Positions 6,752-12,928 of a stretch of 12,928 bases of DNA are shown piece by piece. Origin of the DNA: Candidatus Uhrbacteria bacterium (lineage in GTDB: Bacteria > Patescibacteriota > Patescibacteriia > 2-12-FULL-60-25); the NCBI GenBank assembly GCA_009691315.1, contig SICT01000025.1:1-12928 (forward strand), in the 5' to 3' direction. The notes under the pieces are model-generated. The model saw nothing but the letters and a program-made list of their open reading frames with translations. It was not told where the DNA came from and did no database searches. A program made the position numbers and the translations under genes. Each line of letters opens with the position of its first letter. Position 1 is the first letter of the stretch.

Positions 6752-6820
6752 GTAGGGACAAACCTTGCGTTTGCCCTGGGCCAATCCGGAAACCAGGGCG
6801 AATACAAGATTCGCCCCTAC
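6752..6820. repeat. GTAGGG-type palindromic repeat upstream of the PEP-synthase-like gene
   Basis: A 69-bp element with GTAGGG at the left end and CCCTAC at the right. It has a left hairpin CAAAC/GTTTG, then CCCTGGG, a short spacer, CCAGGG, and a right hairpin with 8-bp arms GGGCGAAT/ATTCGCCC. The architecture matches the element at 4674-4740. It ends 7 bases before the ATG at 6828, filling the divergent promoter region, so it may affect expression of the plus-strand operon. No separate promoter for that operon could be identified with confidence. Confidence 0.85.
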
Positions 6821-6827
6821 CGTAAAT

Positions 6828-9008
6828 ATGTTCACTAAACCATTCAATCAACTCTCCAAACACGACGCCGCGGTTGCCGGCGGGAAAGGCGCATCCTTGG
6901 GTGAGATGACGCGAGCCGGCATTCCGGTGCCGCCGGGGTTTGTGGTTGTGGCAGATGCGTTTGAGCATTTTTTGGAGGAAACAGATTTGAATGTGGAGAT
7001 TGAGGCGATTTTAAAAAAAGTCGATCATCAGAATGTGTATACGGTCGAGCGGGCTTCGGAAAAAATTCAGGCCATGATTGAGGGGGCAAAGATGCCGGAG
7101 GATATTGAGCTAGCGATTCATAAGGCTTTTTCGTCATTGCGAGGCTCGGCGAAGCAATCTCCCATGGATCCCTCCGAGTTTGCCGCGCTTCGTCGGACTT
7201 CGCTCGCAATGACGAATAGTGAGAATGACAAGGAATTTTTTGTCGCCGTCCGATCAAGCGCTACAGCAGAAGATAGCGCTTCTGCAGCCTGGGCCGGGCA
7301 ACTTGAAAGTTATTTGAATACGACAAACGAAACGCTCCTGGTCAACGTTCAGAAATGTTGGGCATCACTGTTTACGCCACGCGCGATTTTTTATCGGTTT
7401 GAAAAAGGATTAAACGCGCAGAAAATTTCTGTGGCCGTTGCTGTGCAAAAAATGGTGCAGAGTGAAGTTGCTGGCATTGCTTTTTCGGTTCATCCAGTCA
7501 CTCAAGATCGAAATCAGTTGATTATTGAAGCTGGGATTGGTTTGGGGGAAGCTGTGGTGTCTGGTCAGATTACGCCAGATAGTTATGTGGTGAGTAAAAA
7601 GGATCTGCAGATCTTAGACAAGAATGTGAGTGAACAGGCAAGGGCGTTACGTCGCAGTTCCGTCATTGCGAGCAGAGCGAAGCAATCTCCGGAGATTGCC
7701 ACGCCTTCGGCTCGCAATGACAATCCGAATCAATGGGTTGACCTCGGTCCCAAAGGTGCCAAACAAAAACTTTCTGATTCAGAAATTCTTGAATTATCAA
7801 AGCTCATCATTCACATCGAAAATCATTATGGATTTCCGGTGGATGTGGAGTGGGCACGCGAAGGAGGGAAGTTTTATATTGTGCAGAGCCGACCGATTAC
7901 GACGCTCACGGATACACCAGCCGATGCCGTTGTCATGATCACGCCTTATGACACTACAAAAAAATGGATCCCCTATCTCACTCGACCGTTTAGTCTTTTT
8001 GCCGCGTCGCTTTGGCATCTTTGGTATGACTCAAATCAAATTCAAGATTTACTGAGTGTTCGGATGCCCGATACTCTTTTTATAGAAGAACAGCCTCATG
8101 TTGTCAGGCGCTATCAGGTTGAAGATCAGTTGCAAACGTTTAAAGGCGTTATTAAAAATATCGTGACCCATGATGCAGAAAAAATGTTAGTGATATTGAA
8201 ACGAGGAAAGGTCTTGAACGAACAGGCAAAAAAATATCTCAAGCAAGGTCCGAAGGCTTTTACGACATTAGATCAAGCGATTGATTTTTTGATAGACCTT
8301 GCTTTACATGCGACTATCTTCCCCTATTGGGCAGTCTTATTGCTTGAAGAACTCGGTATTAAAAATAAACAGATTCGTGCGTTGGCGGAAGAGTTGCGGA
8401 GCACTTCTTATTATCCAAATTTAGTTCAGCAAATTATTGAGCCATTAGCAGCTAAACTCCATAAGGATTTTGAATTTTTGACGGTTCGAGAACTTTTAGA
8501 TAGTGATACAGGAAAAATTTCAGAGCGCCTGACATTGAGGGAGCGAGGAAAGCATTTTGTTTATCAAATTGTGGATGGAAGGGAACGGGTTACATGGAAG
8601 GACGAAGTAACCCCTTTGATTATAGATTTGGAAGGGATATCTGACACCGACTCATCAGAATTGAGAGGTCAAACAGCCTATCCAGGCAAAGTACGAGGAA
8701 CGGCACGGGTTATTTTTTCTTCTGATGGGGCTGGAGCAGTATTTAATAAAGGAGATATTTTGATTTCCATCAGCTCGAATCCAAATCTACTCCCCTTACT
8801 CAAAAAATCTGCTGCTATTGTAACGAATGAAGGAGGGGTCACCTGTCATGCTGCCATTATCTCAAGAGAATTAAAGAAGCCTTGTGTTATTGGTACCAAG
8901 ATTGCAACAAAAGTTTTGAAAGATGGTGATGAAGTAGAGGTTGATGCTGATCAAGGGATTGTAAAAATTTTAAATCGAAAAAATACACAAGACAGAAATA
9001 AGCTATAG
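6828..9008 (+). CDS. PEP-synthase-like phosphotransferase (ATP-grasp, linker, C-terminal phospho-His domain)
   Basis: A 726-aa protein. Residues 1-360 are a PPDK_N/PEP-synthase ATP-grasp domain: GGKGASLGEM (18-27), VRSSATAED (141-149), the EAGIGLGEAVVSGQ segment (234-247) and VDVEWA...YIVQSRPITTL (338-360). A helical region (about 370-615) has no motif I recognise. The swivelling phospho-carrier domain is C-terminal, with GGVTCHAAIISRE placing the phospho-His at H674. The PEP-binding barrel that ends true PpsA/PPDK is absent, so the order is that of rifampicin phosphotransferase-type enzymes, which move ATP phosphate to a small substrate. The acceptor is unknown. ATG at 6828 is chosen because an upstream extension would translate the GTAGGG repeat; no Shine-Dalgarno site is present. 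Residues 102-129 and 279-298 come from palindromic repeats in frame. Confidence 0.85.
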   Translation: MFTKPFNQLSKHDAAVAGGKGASLGEMTRAGIPVPPGFVVVADAFEHFLEETDLNVEIEAILKKVDHQNVYTVERASEKIQAMIEGAKMPEDIELAIHKAFSSLRGSAKQSPMDPSEFAALRRTSLAMTNSENDKEFFVAVRSSATAEDSASAAWAGQLESYLNTTNETLLVNVQKCWASLFTPRAIFYRFEKGLNAQKISVAVAVQKMVQSEVAGIAFSVHPVTQDRNQLIIEAGIGLGEAVVSGQITPDSYVVSKKDLQILDKNVSEQARALRRSSVIASRAKQSPEIATPSARNDNPNQWVDLGPKGAKQKLSDSEILELSKLIIHIENHYGFPVDVEWAREGGKFYIVQSRPITTLTDTPADAVVMITPYDTTKKWIPYLTRPFSLFAASLWHLWYDSNQIQDLLSVRMPDTLFIEEQPHVVRRYQVEDQLQTFKGVIKNIVTHDAEKMLVILKRGKVLNEQAKKYLKQGPKAFTTLDQAIDFLIDLALHATIFPYWAVLLLEELGIKNKQIRALAEELRSTSYYPNLVQQIIEPLAAKLHKDFEFLTVRELLDSDTGKISERLTLRERGKHFVYQIVDGRERVTWKDEVTPLIIDLEGISDTDSSELRGQTAYPGKVRGTARVIFSSDGAGAVFNKGDILISISSNPNLLPLLKKSAAIVTNEGGVTCHAAIISRELKKPCVIGTKIATKVLKDGDEVEVDADQGIVKILNRKNTQDRNKL
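7131..7215. repeat. CATTGCGAG-type palindromic repeat, in frame (copy 1)
   Basis: Terminal inverted repeats TCGTCATTGCGAG (7131-7143) and CTCGCAATGACGA (7203-7215) are perfect over 13 bp. The interior carries GCGAAGCAATCTC. It is translated within the PEP-synthase-like gene as SLRGSAKQSP...RRTSLAMT (about residues 102-129), just before the VRSSATAED strand. This sequence type is known as a dispersed palindrome in several bacterial groups. Confidence 0.9.
7662..7721. repeat. CATTGCGAG-type palindromic repeat, in frame (copy 2)
   Basis: Exactly 60 bp (20 codons) between perfect 11-bp ends GTCATTGCGAG and CTCGCAATGAC, with a perfect 18-bp inner palindrome (GCAATCTCC/GGAGATTGC). It is translated as VIASRAKQSPEIATPSARND (279-298). 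Compared with copy 1 the left arm has a 1-nt length difference, yet both copies enter the same reading frame (AKQSP) past that point. Confidence 0.92.
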
Positions 9009-9031
9009 CTAAAAATTGTCTTGTTCATCCT

Positions 9032-10132
9032 ATGTCCCAACCTGTCATCACCACGCATCAACCTTCCATGACCGAATGGTTTGAGGCGATTGGAGATAAG
9101 ACTGATTCCGAAGCTTTTCGTGCGGAGGATAATAAGAAGGTCGATCGTTTGGAAATTTTGTATCAAACGATTGAATTGCCTTATGAACGGTCCGAACCAT
9201 TTCCAGCTCGAGCTCTGTTTGATCGTTCTCCTGAGTTCATGCGTGTGTTGGAAACACGGGGAGCTGAGCTTTGCGCGATCAGATTGGTTCCTTCTCGTGC
9301 AGATCTTCCGAAATTACGACAGCGTGGTCTTTCTCTCAAAGAATGTTATGAGAATTGGTTTTTGCAACAAGAGATCAATCCGGATGATTACACGGCGTAT
9401 GTGTGTCCTCACTCGGAAACGCTTTTGTGGTCAGCGACATTTGTGGTCAATCAAGATAGAATTTTTGGTGAAATTATCGAAGGACTACATTCGCAGTTGA
9501 CTCACGGCGATACGAAAAAACCGTTGTATCAATTTTTTTATAATGGTTCAGAATGGAAATGGTCAACCAAGCATCCAGAGGCCGCTAAACAGATCGCCCG
9601 GATGATTGATCTCATTCGCGTCTCTGATCGGAACAAGCAGTCGGTCTTAGAAGAGAGATTGCAAGCCGAATTTTATCGTGACTATCTGGGCGGTTATTTT
9701 GAATCAACCGTGTGGCCTGATGATCGTGTTTATATTATTGATTATAATCGTTTACTGCCAAAATTTATTCCAACGCCATCACTCACCATTTGGGAAGAGA
9801 CAAAAGAATCTGGAATGTTGAAAGGCTCGGTTGCCTATCCAGGTTATGCTTCCGGTCCAGTCGTCATTGTGGCCGAAGGAGATTTATCATCGATTGAATT
9901 CCCCGAAGGAGCCATTCTTGTCTGTGACAACACGGACGTTCGTTATTTGCCGCTGATGAAAAAAGCTGGCGCGATCGTGACCAATCGTGGAGGCATTTTG
10001 AGTCATGCGGCTATCGTCGCGCGGGAATTAAAAAAACCGTGTTTAATTGGAACGGGCGATGCAACCACAAAATTGAAAACCGGCGATCAGATAGAAGTAG
10101 ATGCAGATCATGGCATTGTGAGAAAAATATAA
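9032..10132 (+). CDS. PEP-utilizer phospho-His domain protein with divergent N-terminus
   Basis: A 366-aa protein. The C-terminal 100 residues form a PEP-utilizing-enzyme mobile domain: VAYPGYASGPVVIV, then GGILSHAAIVARELKKPCLIGT with the phospho-His at H325, and a VDADHGIV ending almost identical to that of the preceding protein. The N-terminal 265 residues lack GGKGASLGE and VRSSATAED, but FGEIIEGLHSQLTHG (145-159) and VYIIDYNRLL (233-242) resemble the later half of a PPDK_N ATP-grasp fold, so it may be a reduced or inactive ATP-grasp unit; that is inference. It begins 23 nt after the upstream stop, without a Shine-Dalgarno site, so the two are probably co-transcribed. It could be a partner or regulator of the first protein, or a separate phosphotransferase. 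Confidence 0.8.
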   Translation: MSQPVITTHQPSMTEWFEAIGDKTDSEAFRAEDNKKVDRLEILYQTIELPYERSEPFPARALFDRSPEFMRVLETRGAELCAIRLVPSRADLPKLRQRGLSLKECYENWFLQQEINPDDYTAYVCPHSETLLWSATFVVNQDRIFGEIIEGLHSQLTHGDTKKPLYQFFYNGSEWKWSTKHPEAAKQIARMIDLIRVSDRNKQSVLEERLQAEFYRDYLGGYFESTVWPDDRVYIIDYNRLLPKFIPTPSLTIWEETKESGMLKGSVAYPGYASGPVVIVAEGDLSSIEFPEGAILVCDNTDVRYLPLMKKAGAIVTNRGGILSHAAIVARELKKPCLIGTGDATTKLKTGDQIEVDADHGIVRKI

Positions 10133-10145
10133 AAATAGTTGAATA

Positions 10146-10176
10146 CAAAACACCCGCCTCAATGGCTGGTGTTTTG
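10146..10176. terminator. Bidirectional intrinsic terminator
   Basis: A perfect 9-bp stem CAAAACACC/GGTGTTTTG (10146-10154 with 10168-10176) has an inner GCC/GGC pairing. The A-rich and T-rich outer arms let it work both for the plus-strand phosphotransferase operon and for the minus-strand tRNA, whose 3' end is 1 nt away. Confidence 0.8.
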
Positions 10177-10177
10177 T

Positions 10178-10253
10178 TGGTGGGACCGGCGGGGATCGAA
10201 CCCGCGACCGTTGGCTTAAAAGGCCACTGCTCTACCAACTGAGCTACAGTCCC
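10178..10253 (-). tRNA. tRNA-Lys (anticodon UUU)
   Basis: A 76-nt cloverleaf on the minus strand: acceptor GGGACTG/CGGTCCC, D-arm GCTC...GAGC, anticodon loop CTTTTAA (anticodon TTT), T-arm GCGGG TTCGATC CCCGC, and an encoded CCA end at 10180-10178. The first anticodon-stem pair is a G-A mismatch; the other four pair. It decodes AAA/AAG as lysine. It lies between the convergent terminator and the 131-aa gene's terminator; only a weak own promoter (TATTTA about 15 nt upstream) is visible. Confidence 0.97.
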
Positions 10254-10326
10254 GATGAGTGAGAAAAATAAATAGGCTTAAACGCGGCGATACTCTAACG
10301 TCTTTTGAAAAAGAGGACAAGGGTTT

Positions 10327-10359
10327 AAAAATTCCCCCTTCGCATCAAGCTCCGGGGGA
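10327..10359 (-). terminator. Intrinsic terminator of the 131-aa gene
   Basis: On the minus strand, stem TCCCCC/GGGGGA (10354-10359 with 10333-10338) with a short inner GC pairing is followed by a five-T run at 10331-10327. It lies 15 nt past the stop at 10375 and separates this gene from the tRNA. Confidence 0.75.
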
Positions 10360-10374
10360 GAAAGGAGATAGGCC

Positions 10375-10770
10375 TTACCAGCTGACCAGAAAGGCGGTTT
10401 GGCGTGTATCGGGGAGAATCGGCCAGGCCAGGATTAGCCTCTTGACCATGGTTTTGATCCGTTTTCCATCGAAATGCGGTTCCATGGTGAGTGGAATTGC
10501 CTTGAGACCGACCCAATCAACGCGTGGTAAACAAAAGACAACTTTCCATTGAACTGTATCCACGGTCTGACGAAGAATCATCTGGTAGGCATCTTCTTCG
10601 AACACGGCCGTAACTTGAACCTCACCAAAGGTTCCTTGCATGAGTCGGGGCTCTGGTCCGAGTCCATTTTGACGATGTCCTTCGAGCAAAATCTGTAGAC
10701 CACCTCGCCAGATTCGGTCGACGAACTCAATAAGATGGGCGCTCATTCTGGTTCGCGTATCAGGGTCCAT
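10375..10770 (-). CDS. Hypothetical 131-aa protein, orphan transcription unit
   Basis: I do not recognise this protein. It is soluble-looking, with an amphipathic N-terminal helix (about 8-30, AHLIEFVDRIWRGGLQILLE) followed by alternating strands (GEVQVTAVFEEDAYQMILRQ, WKVVFCLP) and a basic segment GKRIKTMVKRLILAW near the end. ATG at 10770 is chosen over an in-frame ATG 22 codons upstream because AAAGGA (10779-10784) lies 8 nt before it and the longer form would cover the promoter region. The gene has its own promoter and terminator, like those at 713-1135 and 3136-3405, and is divergent from the GT4 gene. Codon use is average for the window (18 of the first 40 codons end in G or C). Confidence 0.72.
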   Translation of the reverse strand: MDPDTRTRMSAHLIEFVDRIWRGGLQILLEGHRQNGLGPEPRLMQGTFGEVQVTAVFEEDAYQMILRQTVDTVQWKVVFCLPRVDWVGLKAIPLTMEPHFDGKRIKTMVKRLILAWPILPDTRQTAFLVSW

Positions 10771-10778
10771 TGGGTATT

Positions 10779-10784
10779 TCCTTT
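10779..10784 (-). promoter_or_regulatory. Shine-Dalgarno site setting the start of the 131-aa gene
   Basis: The minus strand reads AAAGGA, with 8 nt to the ATG at 10770. It decides between this start and the upstream in-frame ATG at 10836. Confidence 0.7.
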
Positions 10785-10806
10785 CTTGAGGCTCAACGCT
10801 TTGCCT

Positions 10807-10836
10807 ATTTAATGGTACTCTATGGTGAGTTGTCAA
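10807..10836 (-). promoter_or_regulatory. Putative promoter of the 131-aa gene
   Basis: There is a perfect -35 TTGACA (10831-10836, minus strand) with -10 TTAAAT (10807-10812, 4 of 6) at 18-nt spacing. It shares the 81-bp divergent gap with the start of the GT4 gene, whose own promoter must lie in the same A/T-rich stretch but is not clear. Confidence 0.5.
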
Positions 10837-10851
10837 TTTTTATTTAATAAA

Positions 10852-11979
10852 ATGTACATTTATTTTCTTGGATCCAAAGGATTTCCCGCCTCAACCGTGG
10901 CAAGCGGCGGTGGGGTTGAGCGGCATGTGGAAGAGCTAGCTGTACGCTTGGCTGAGCGTGGTCATCGGGTTTTTGTGTATGCCCGTTCCTCGTCGACGAC
11001 CCGTGGATTAAAAATATATCGCGGGGTGCACATTATTCGCCTGCCCTTCGTTCCGGGAAAAAACGTTGCGACGATCACACACATTTTTTTGTCGACGATC
11101 CACGTTTTGTTTCAATCACGCGTAGACATTATTCATTATCATGGAATCGGTCCCGGGACGCTCGCTTGGCTGCCGCGTCTTTTTAAACCGCGAGCAAAAA
11201 TCGTGACGACCTTTCACAGTCGCGATCGCATGGATCCGAAATGGTCGTGGTTTGCTAAAATGTATTTGTTATTCGGCGAGTGGACCGCTCTTGTTTTCCC
11301 ACACGCGACGATTGTCGTATCGCATATTTTGCAGGTTTTTTGTCGGGAGTTTTATGGACGCGCAACCATTTATATTCCGAATGGTGCGGAGATTGTCACG
11401 AAGGCGGGTACAGACATTTTAGAAAAATTTGGATTGGATAAGGGTAAATATCTGCTCGGGGTTGGTCGTTTGGTTCCTAATAAGGCTTTTGATGTTGTGA
11501 TAGAGGCGTATCGAAAAGTCGATTCTTCTATGCCCTTTGTCATTGCGGGCGATTCAGAGTATGCCGGTCTCTATGTGGAAAAATTGATGCGTTTGGCGGG
11601 ACGTGATTCACGCATTCACTTGCTTGGACATCAGTCATCCGCGGCGGTGTCTGAGTTGCTGGCGCATTGTTATGCCTTTGTGCACCCATCGCGCTCAGAA
11701 GGATTATCTACCGCGGTCCTTGAGGCCATGGCACACGGAAAAACGGTTATCATGTCAGACATTCAGGAAAATTTGGAACTGGTCGATCATAGTGGTATTG
11801 CTTTTCCGGTTGATAATCGACGCGCGTTACGAGAGACGCTCTCCTGGGTGGTCCAAGATCCAGGTATGCTCAAGAATCGTGGTCGTCGCGCTCGTCAGAT
11901 GATTGCGCGACGCTATACTTGGAAATCAGTTGTCAAACGGATCGAAGCAGTATACTCTCACCTGCATGCTAGCTCTTAA
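10852..11979 (+). CDS. GT4-family glycosyltransferase (GT-B fold)
   Basis: A 375-aa retaining glycosyltransferase that moves a sugar from a nucleotide sugar to an unknown acceptor, probably in surface glycan assembly on the cytoplasmic side. N-terminal Rossmann half: MYIYFLGSKGFP, the acceptor-side glycine loop GGGVERHVEELA (19-30), and HYHGIGPG (96-103). C-terminal half: YIPNGAE (174-180), GVGRLVPNK (203-211), VIAGDSEYAGLY, and the donor-binding E-x7-E at E283/E291 in SRSEGLSTAVLEAM. The length is typical. ATG at 10852 starts the canonical first strand; a start 10 codons earlier (10822) adds nothing conserved. No Shine-Dalgarno site is seen. It overlaps the next gene by 14 nt, first of a three-gene plus-strand unit. 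Confidence 0.92.
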   Translation: MYIYFLGSKGFPASTVASGGGVERHVEELAVRLAERGHRVFVYARSSSTTRGLKIYRGVHIIRLPFVPGKNVATITHIFLSTIHVLFQSRVDIIHYHGIGPGTLAWLPRLFKPRAKIVTTFHSRDRMDPKWSWFAKMYLLFGEWTALVFPHATIVVSHILQVFCREFYGRATIYIPNGAEIVTKAGTDILEKFGLDKGKYLLGVGRLVPNKAFDVVIEAYRKVDSSMPFVIAGDSEYAGLYVEKLMRLAGRDSRIHLLGHQSSAAVSELLAHCYAFVHPSRSEGLSTAVLEAMAHGKTVIMSDIQENLELVDHSGIAFPVDNRRALRETLSWVVQDPGMLKNRGRRARQMIARRYTWKSVVKRIEAVYSHLHASS

Positions 11980-12538
11980 TCAAACGAAATCGTTGATTCA
12001 GCGTTTAAAGAAGATTGAACACGCTCGACGTAGTCTGCAGGTTTTGTCTGGAGATATTCTGTCTGGCAGTAAGCGCGCGATTTTTGCGTTTCATCGGGAT
12101 GATCAAACAGTTGCCATGCAGGAATTGCAAACGGCCCAAAAGAAATTACGTTTAGCCACACGGCTCACGGTACAGGAATCGCGTATTCGTTATGATGGCC
12201 CATGGCGAGCGGCGCAAGAAGAGTTTGCGGAGGCACATCTGTTATCGCAATATCTTCGTTCTGGAAAGATCGGTCCCGTGCCGGATGTCTCCGATGATCC
12301 GGATATTTTTATTGGCGCTTTATCAGATTTAACCGGAGAGCTGGTACGTCATGCGGTACGTTTGGTGACTCAACATAAGAAAAAATCCGTCACACAAATT
12401 TTTCAAGATGTCGATACGGTCGTAGGTTTTCTTCTCCAAATGGATCTCACAGGAAATCTGCGCACCAAAGTCGATCAAGCGAAACAAAATTTACGGAAAC
12501 TCGAAGAGATGTGTTATGAGCTCGCGTTGCGAAGTTAG
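11966..12538 (+). CDS. Translin/TRAX-family protein, possible C3PO-like RNase
   Basis: A 190-aa, mostly helical protein. IGALSDLTGELVRHAVRLV (116-134) is the family hallmark (ADLTGEL in TRAX), and the LRKLEEMCYELALR tail matches the conserved last helix. Eukaryotic translin and TRAX form the nucleic-acid-binding octamer C3PO, in which TRAX supplies the endoribonuclease acids; archaeal homologues are also known. The TRAX-type QEYVEA element corresponds to QEEFAEA (84-90), with E86 and E89 aligning with the catalytic glutamates and D121 and E125 with the second acidic pair, so it looks TRAX-like and potentially catalytic. ATG at 11966 is chosen to limit the overlap with the GT4 gene to 14 nt; a longer start at 11903 lies wholly inside that gene. 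It overlaps the next gene by 23 nt. Confidence 0.85.
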   Translation: MLALNQTKSLIQRLKKIEHARRSLQVLSGDILSGSKRAIFAFHRDDQTVAMQELQTAQKKLRLATRLTVQESRIRYDGPWRAAQEEFAEAHLLSQYLRSGKIGPVPDVSDDPDIFIGALSDLTGELVRHAVRLVTQHKKKSVTQIFQDVDTVVGFLLQMDLTGNLRTKVDQAKQNLRKLEEMCYELALRS

Positions 12539-12928
12539 TGCCATTGTTTCCGCTTACAACGAGGCCGAGACGATTGAGCCTATTATTAAATTATTATCTG
12601 ACTCGGAATTATTTCGTGAGATTATTGTGGTGACCGATGGGTCGACGGATCAGACGCCGGAACTCGCGCGTCAAGCCGGCGCGACCCAGGTCTTTCATTC
12701 CCCGGTTCGACAAGGCAAGGGATTGGCCATGCGCCAAGGAGCCCTAGCTGCCTCATCGCCTTACATTTTTTTTTGTGATGCAGATCTGATTGGTTTGCGC
12801 AAAGAACATTTATTACAAATTATTGATCCTGTCGCAAATGGTGAAACAGATATGTGTGTTGATTTGCATGATCGTGGAGTCATTGTAACCTGGATGATGC
12901 GTCATCTGCCGCTGATTGGCGGTGAACG
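12516..12928 (+). CDS. GT2-family glycosyltransferase (C-terminus off window)
   Basis: The first 137 residues are present. GT-A fold signatures: VSAIVSAYNEAETI (7-20), VVTDGSTDQT (38-47), RQGKGLAMRQGA (65-76), and the metal-binding D-x-D as CDADLIG (D88, D90). The partial GGE at the edge fits the GGER-type motif of related enzymes. It is an inverting transferase using a nucleotide sugar, likely of the dolichol-phosphate-mannose-synthase/glucosyl-phosphoglycerate-synthase-like group; donor and acceptor are unknown. The start lies 23 nt inside the translin-like gene, with no Shine-Dalgarno site, implying translational coupling within the GT4-translin-GT2 unit. Confidence 0.88.
   Translation, partial: MSSRCEVSAIVSAYNEAETIEPIIKLLSDSELFREIIVVTDGSTDQTPELARQAGATQVFHSPVRQGKGLAMRQGALAASSPYIFFCDADLIGLRKEHLLQIIDPVANGETDMCVDLHDRGVIVTWMMRHLPLIGGE

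Noticed and set aside
6765..6827. Longer start for the PEP-synthase-like protein
   Set aside because: The extra 21 residues are translation of the GTAGGG palindrome; MFTKPFNQLS is the natural domain start.
7131..7721. CRISPR array or insertion sequence
   Set aside because: Two palindromes only, 447 bp apart with coding sequence between, and no transposase or cas gene.
6828..9008. Truncated or frameshifted pseudogene of PEP synthase
   Set aside because: The absent PEP barrel is explained by a recognised alternative domain order, with the phospho-His domain intact at the end, and the frame is open throughout.
10011..10238. Minus-strand open frame through the tRNA-Lys gene
   Set aside because: Its residues (such as AGSIPAGPT) are translated tRNA; it is an artefact.
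11903..11965. Longer start for the translin-like protein
   Set aside because: It would lie wholly inside the GT4 gene and adds no family-like residues.

Overview
The window reads as a chromosomal segment of a bacterium with a small, tightly packed genome. Candidate Phyla Radiation (Patescibacteria, Parcubacteria-like) is the best guess, at moderate confidence. The guess rests on tiny intergenic gaps, overlapping genes, start codons that often lack a Shine-Dalgarno site, many stand-alone proteins of unknown function, and a translin/TRAX-family protein in a bacterial setting. TGA is used as a stop, so the code is the standard bacterial one. No transposase, integrase, phage gene or CRISPR array is visible.

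Layout. Bases 1-3513, all minus strand: a partial DEDDy exonuclease of the RNase H fold (off the left edge), a repeat-filled gap (494-649), an orphan 140-aa gene, typA/bipA, and an orphan 89-aa gene. These are punctuated by TTGACA promoters and intrinsic terminators packed against or inside each other. Bases 3514-6704, minus: a two-gene operon with an ATGA overlap, made of a beta-CASP metallo-beta-lactamase RNase followed by an unusual fusion of a 10-TM EamA/DMT transporter-like domain to a clan-A glycoside hydrolase. Bases 6828-10132, plus: two consecutive PEP-synthase-like phosphotransferase genes, both ending in a phospho-histidine swivelling domain. Bases 10146-10770: a two-way terminator, tRNA-Lys(UUU) on the minus strand, and an orphan 131-aa gene. 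Bases 10852-12928, plus: an overlapping trio of GT4 glycosyltransferase, TRAX/translin-like protein and GT2 glycosyltransferase (cut by the right edge), probably one cell-surface glycan operon.

What stands out. (1) Palindromic repeats of two unrelated families sit in frame inside protein-coding genes: two CATTGCGAG-type copies in the PEP-synthase-like gene and one GTAGGGGCG-type copy in the transporter-hydrolase fusion. They resemble Rickettsia palindromic elements in behaviour. A second GTAGGG-type copy lies just before the PEP-synthase-like start codon. (2) The transporter-hydrolase fusion has a charge pattern that would place the hydrolase outside the cell. (3) The translin-family protein keeps the acidic residues of the catalytic TRAX subunit. 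(4) A terminator loop at 1191-1219 contains the -35 box of the next gene. (5) Conserved genes have promoters ending almost on the start codon (leaderless style), whereas the orphan small genes have leaders and clear Shine-Dalgarno sites.
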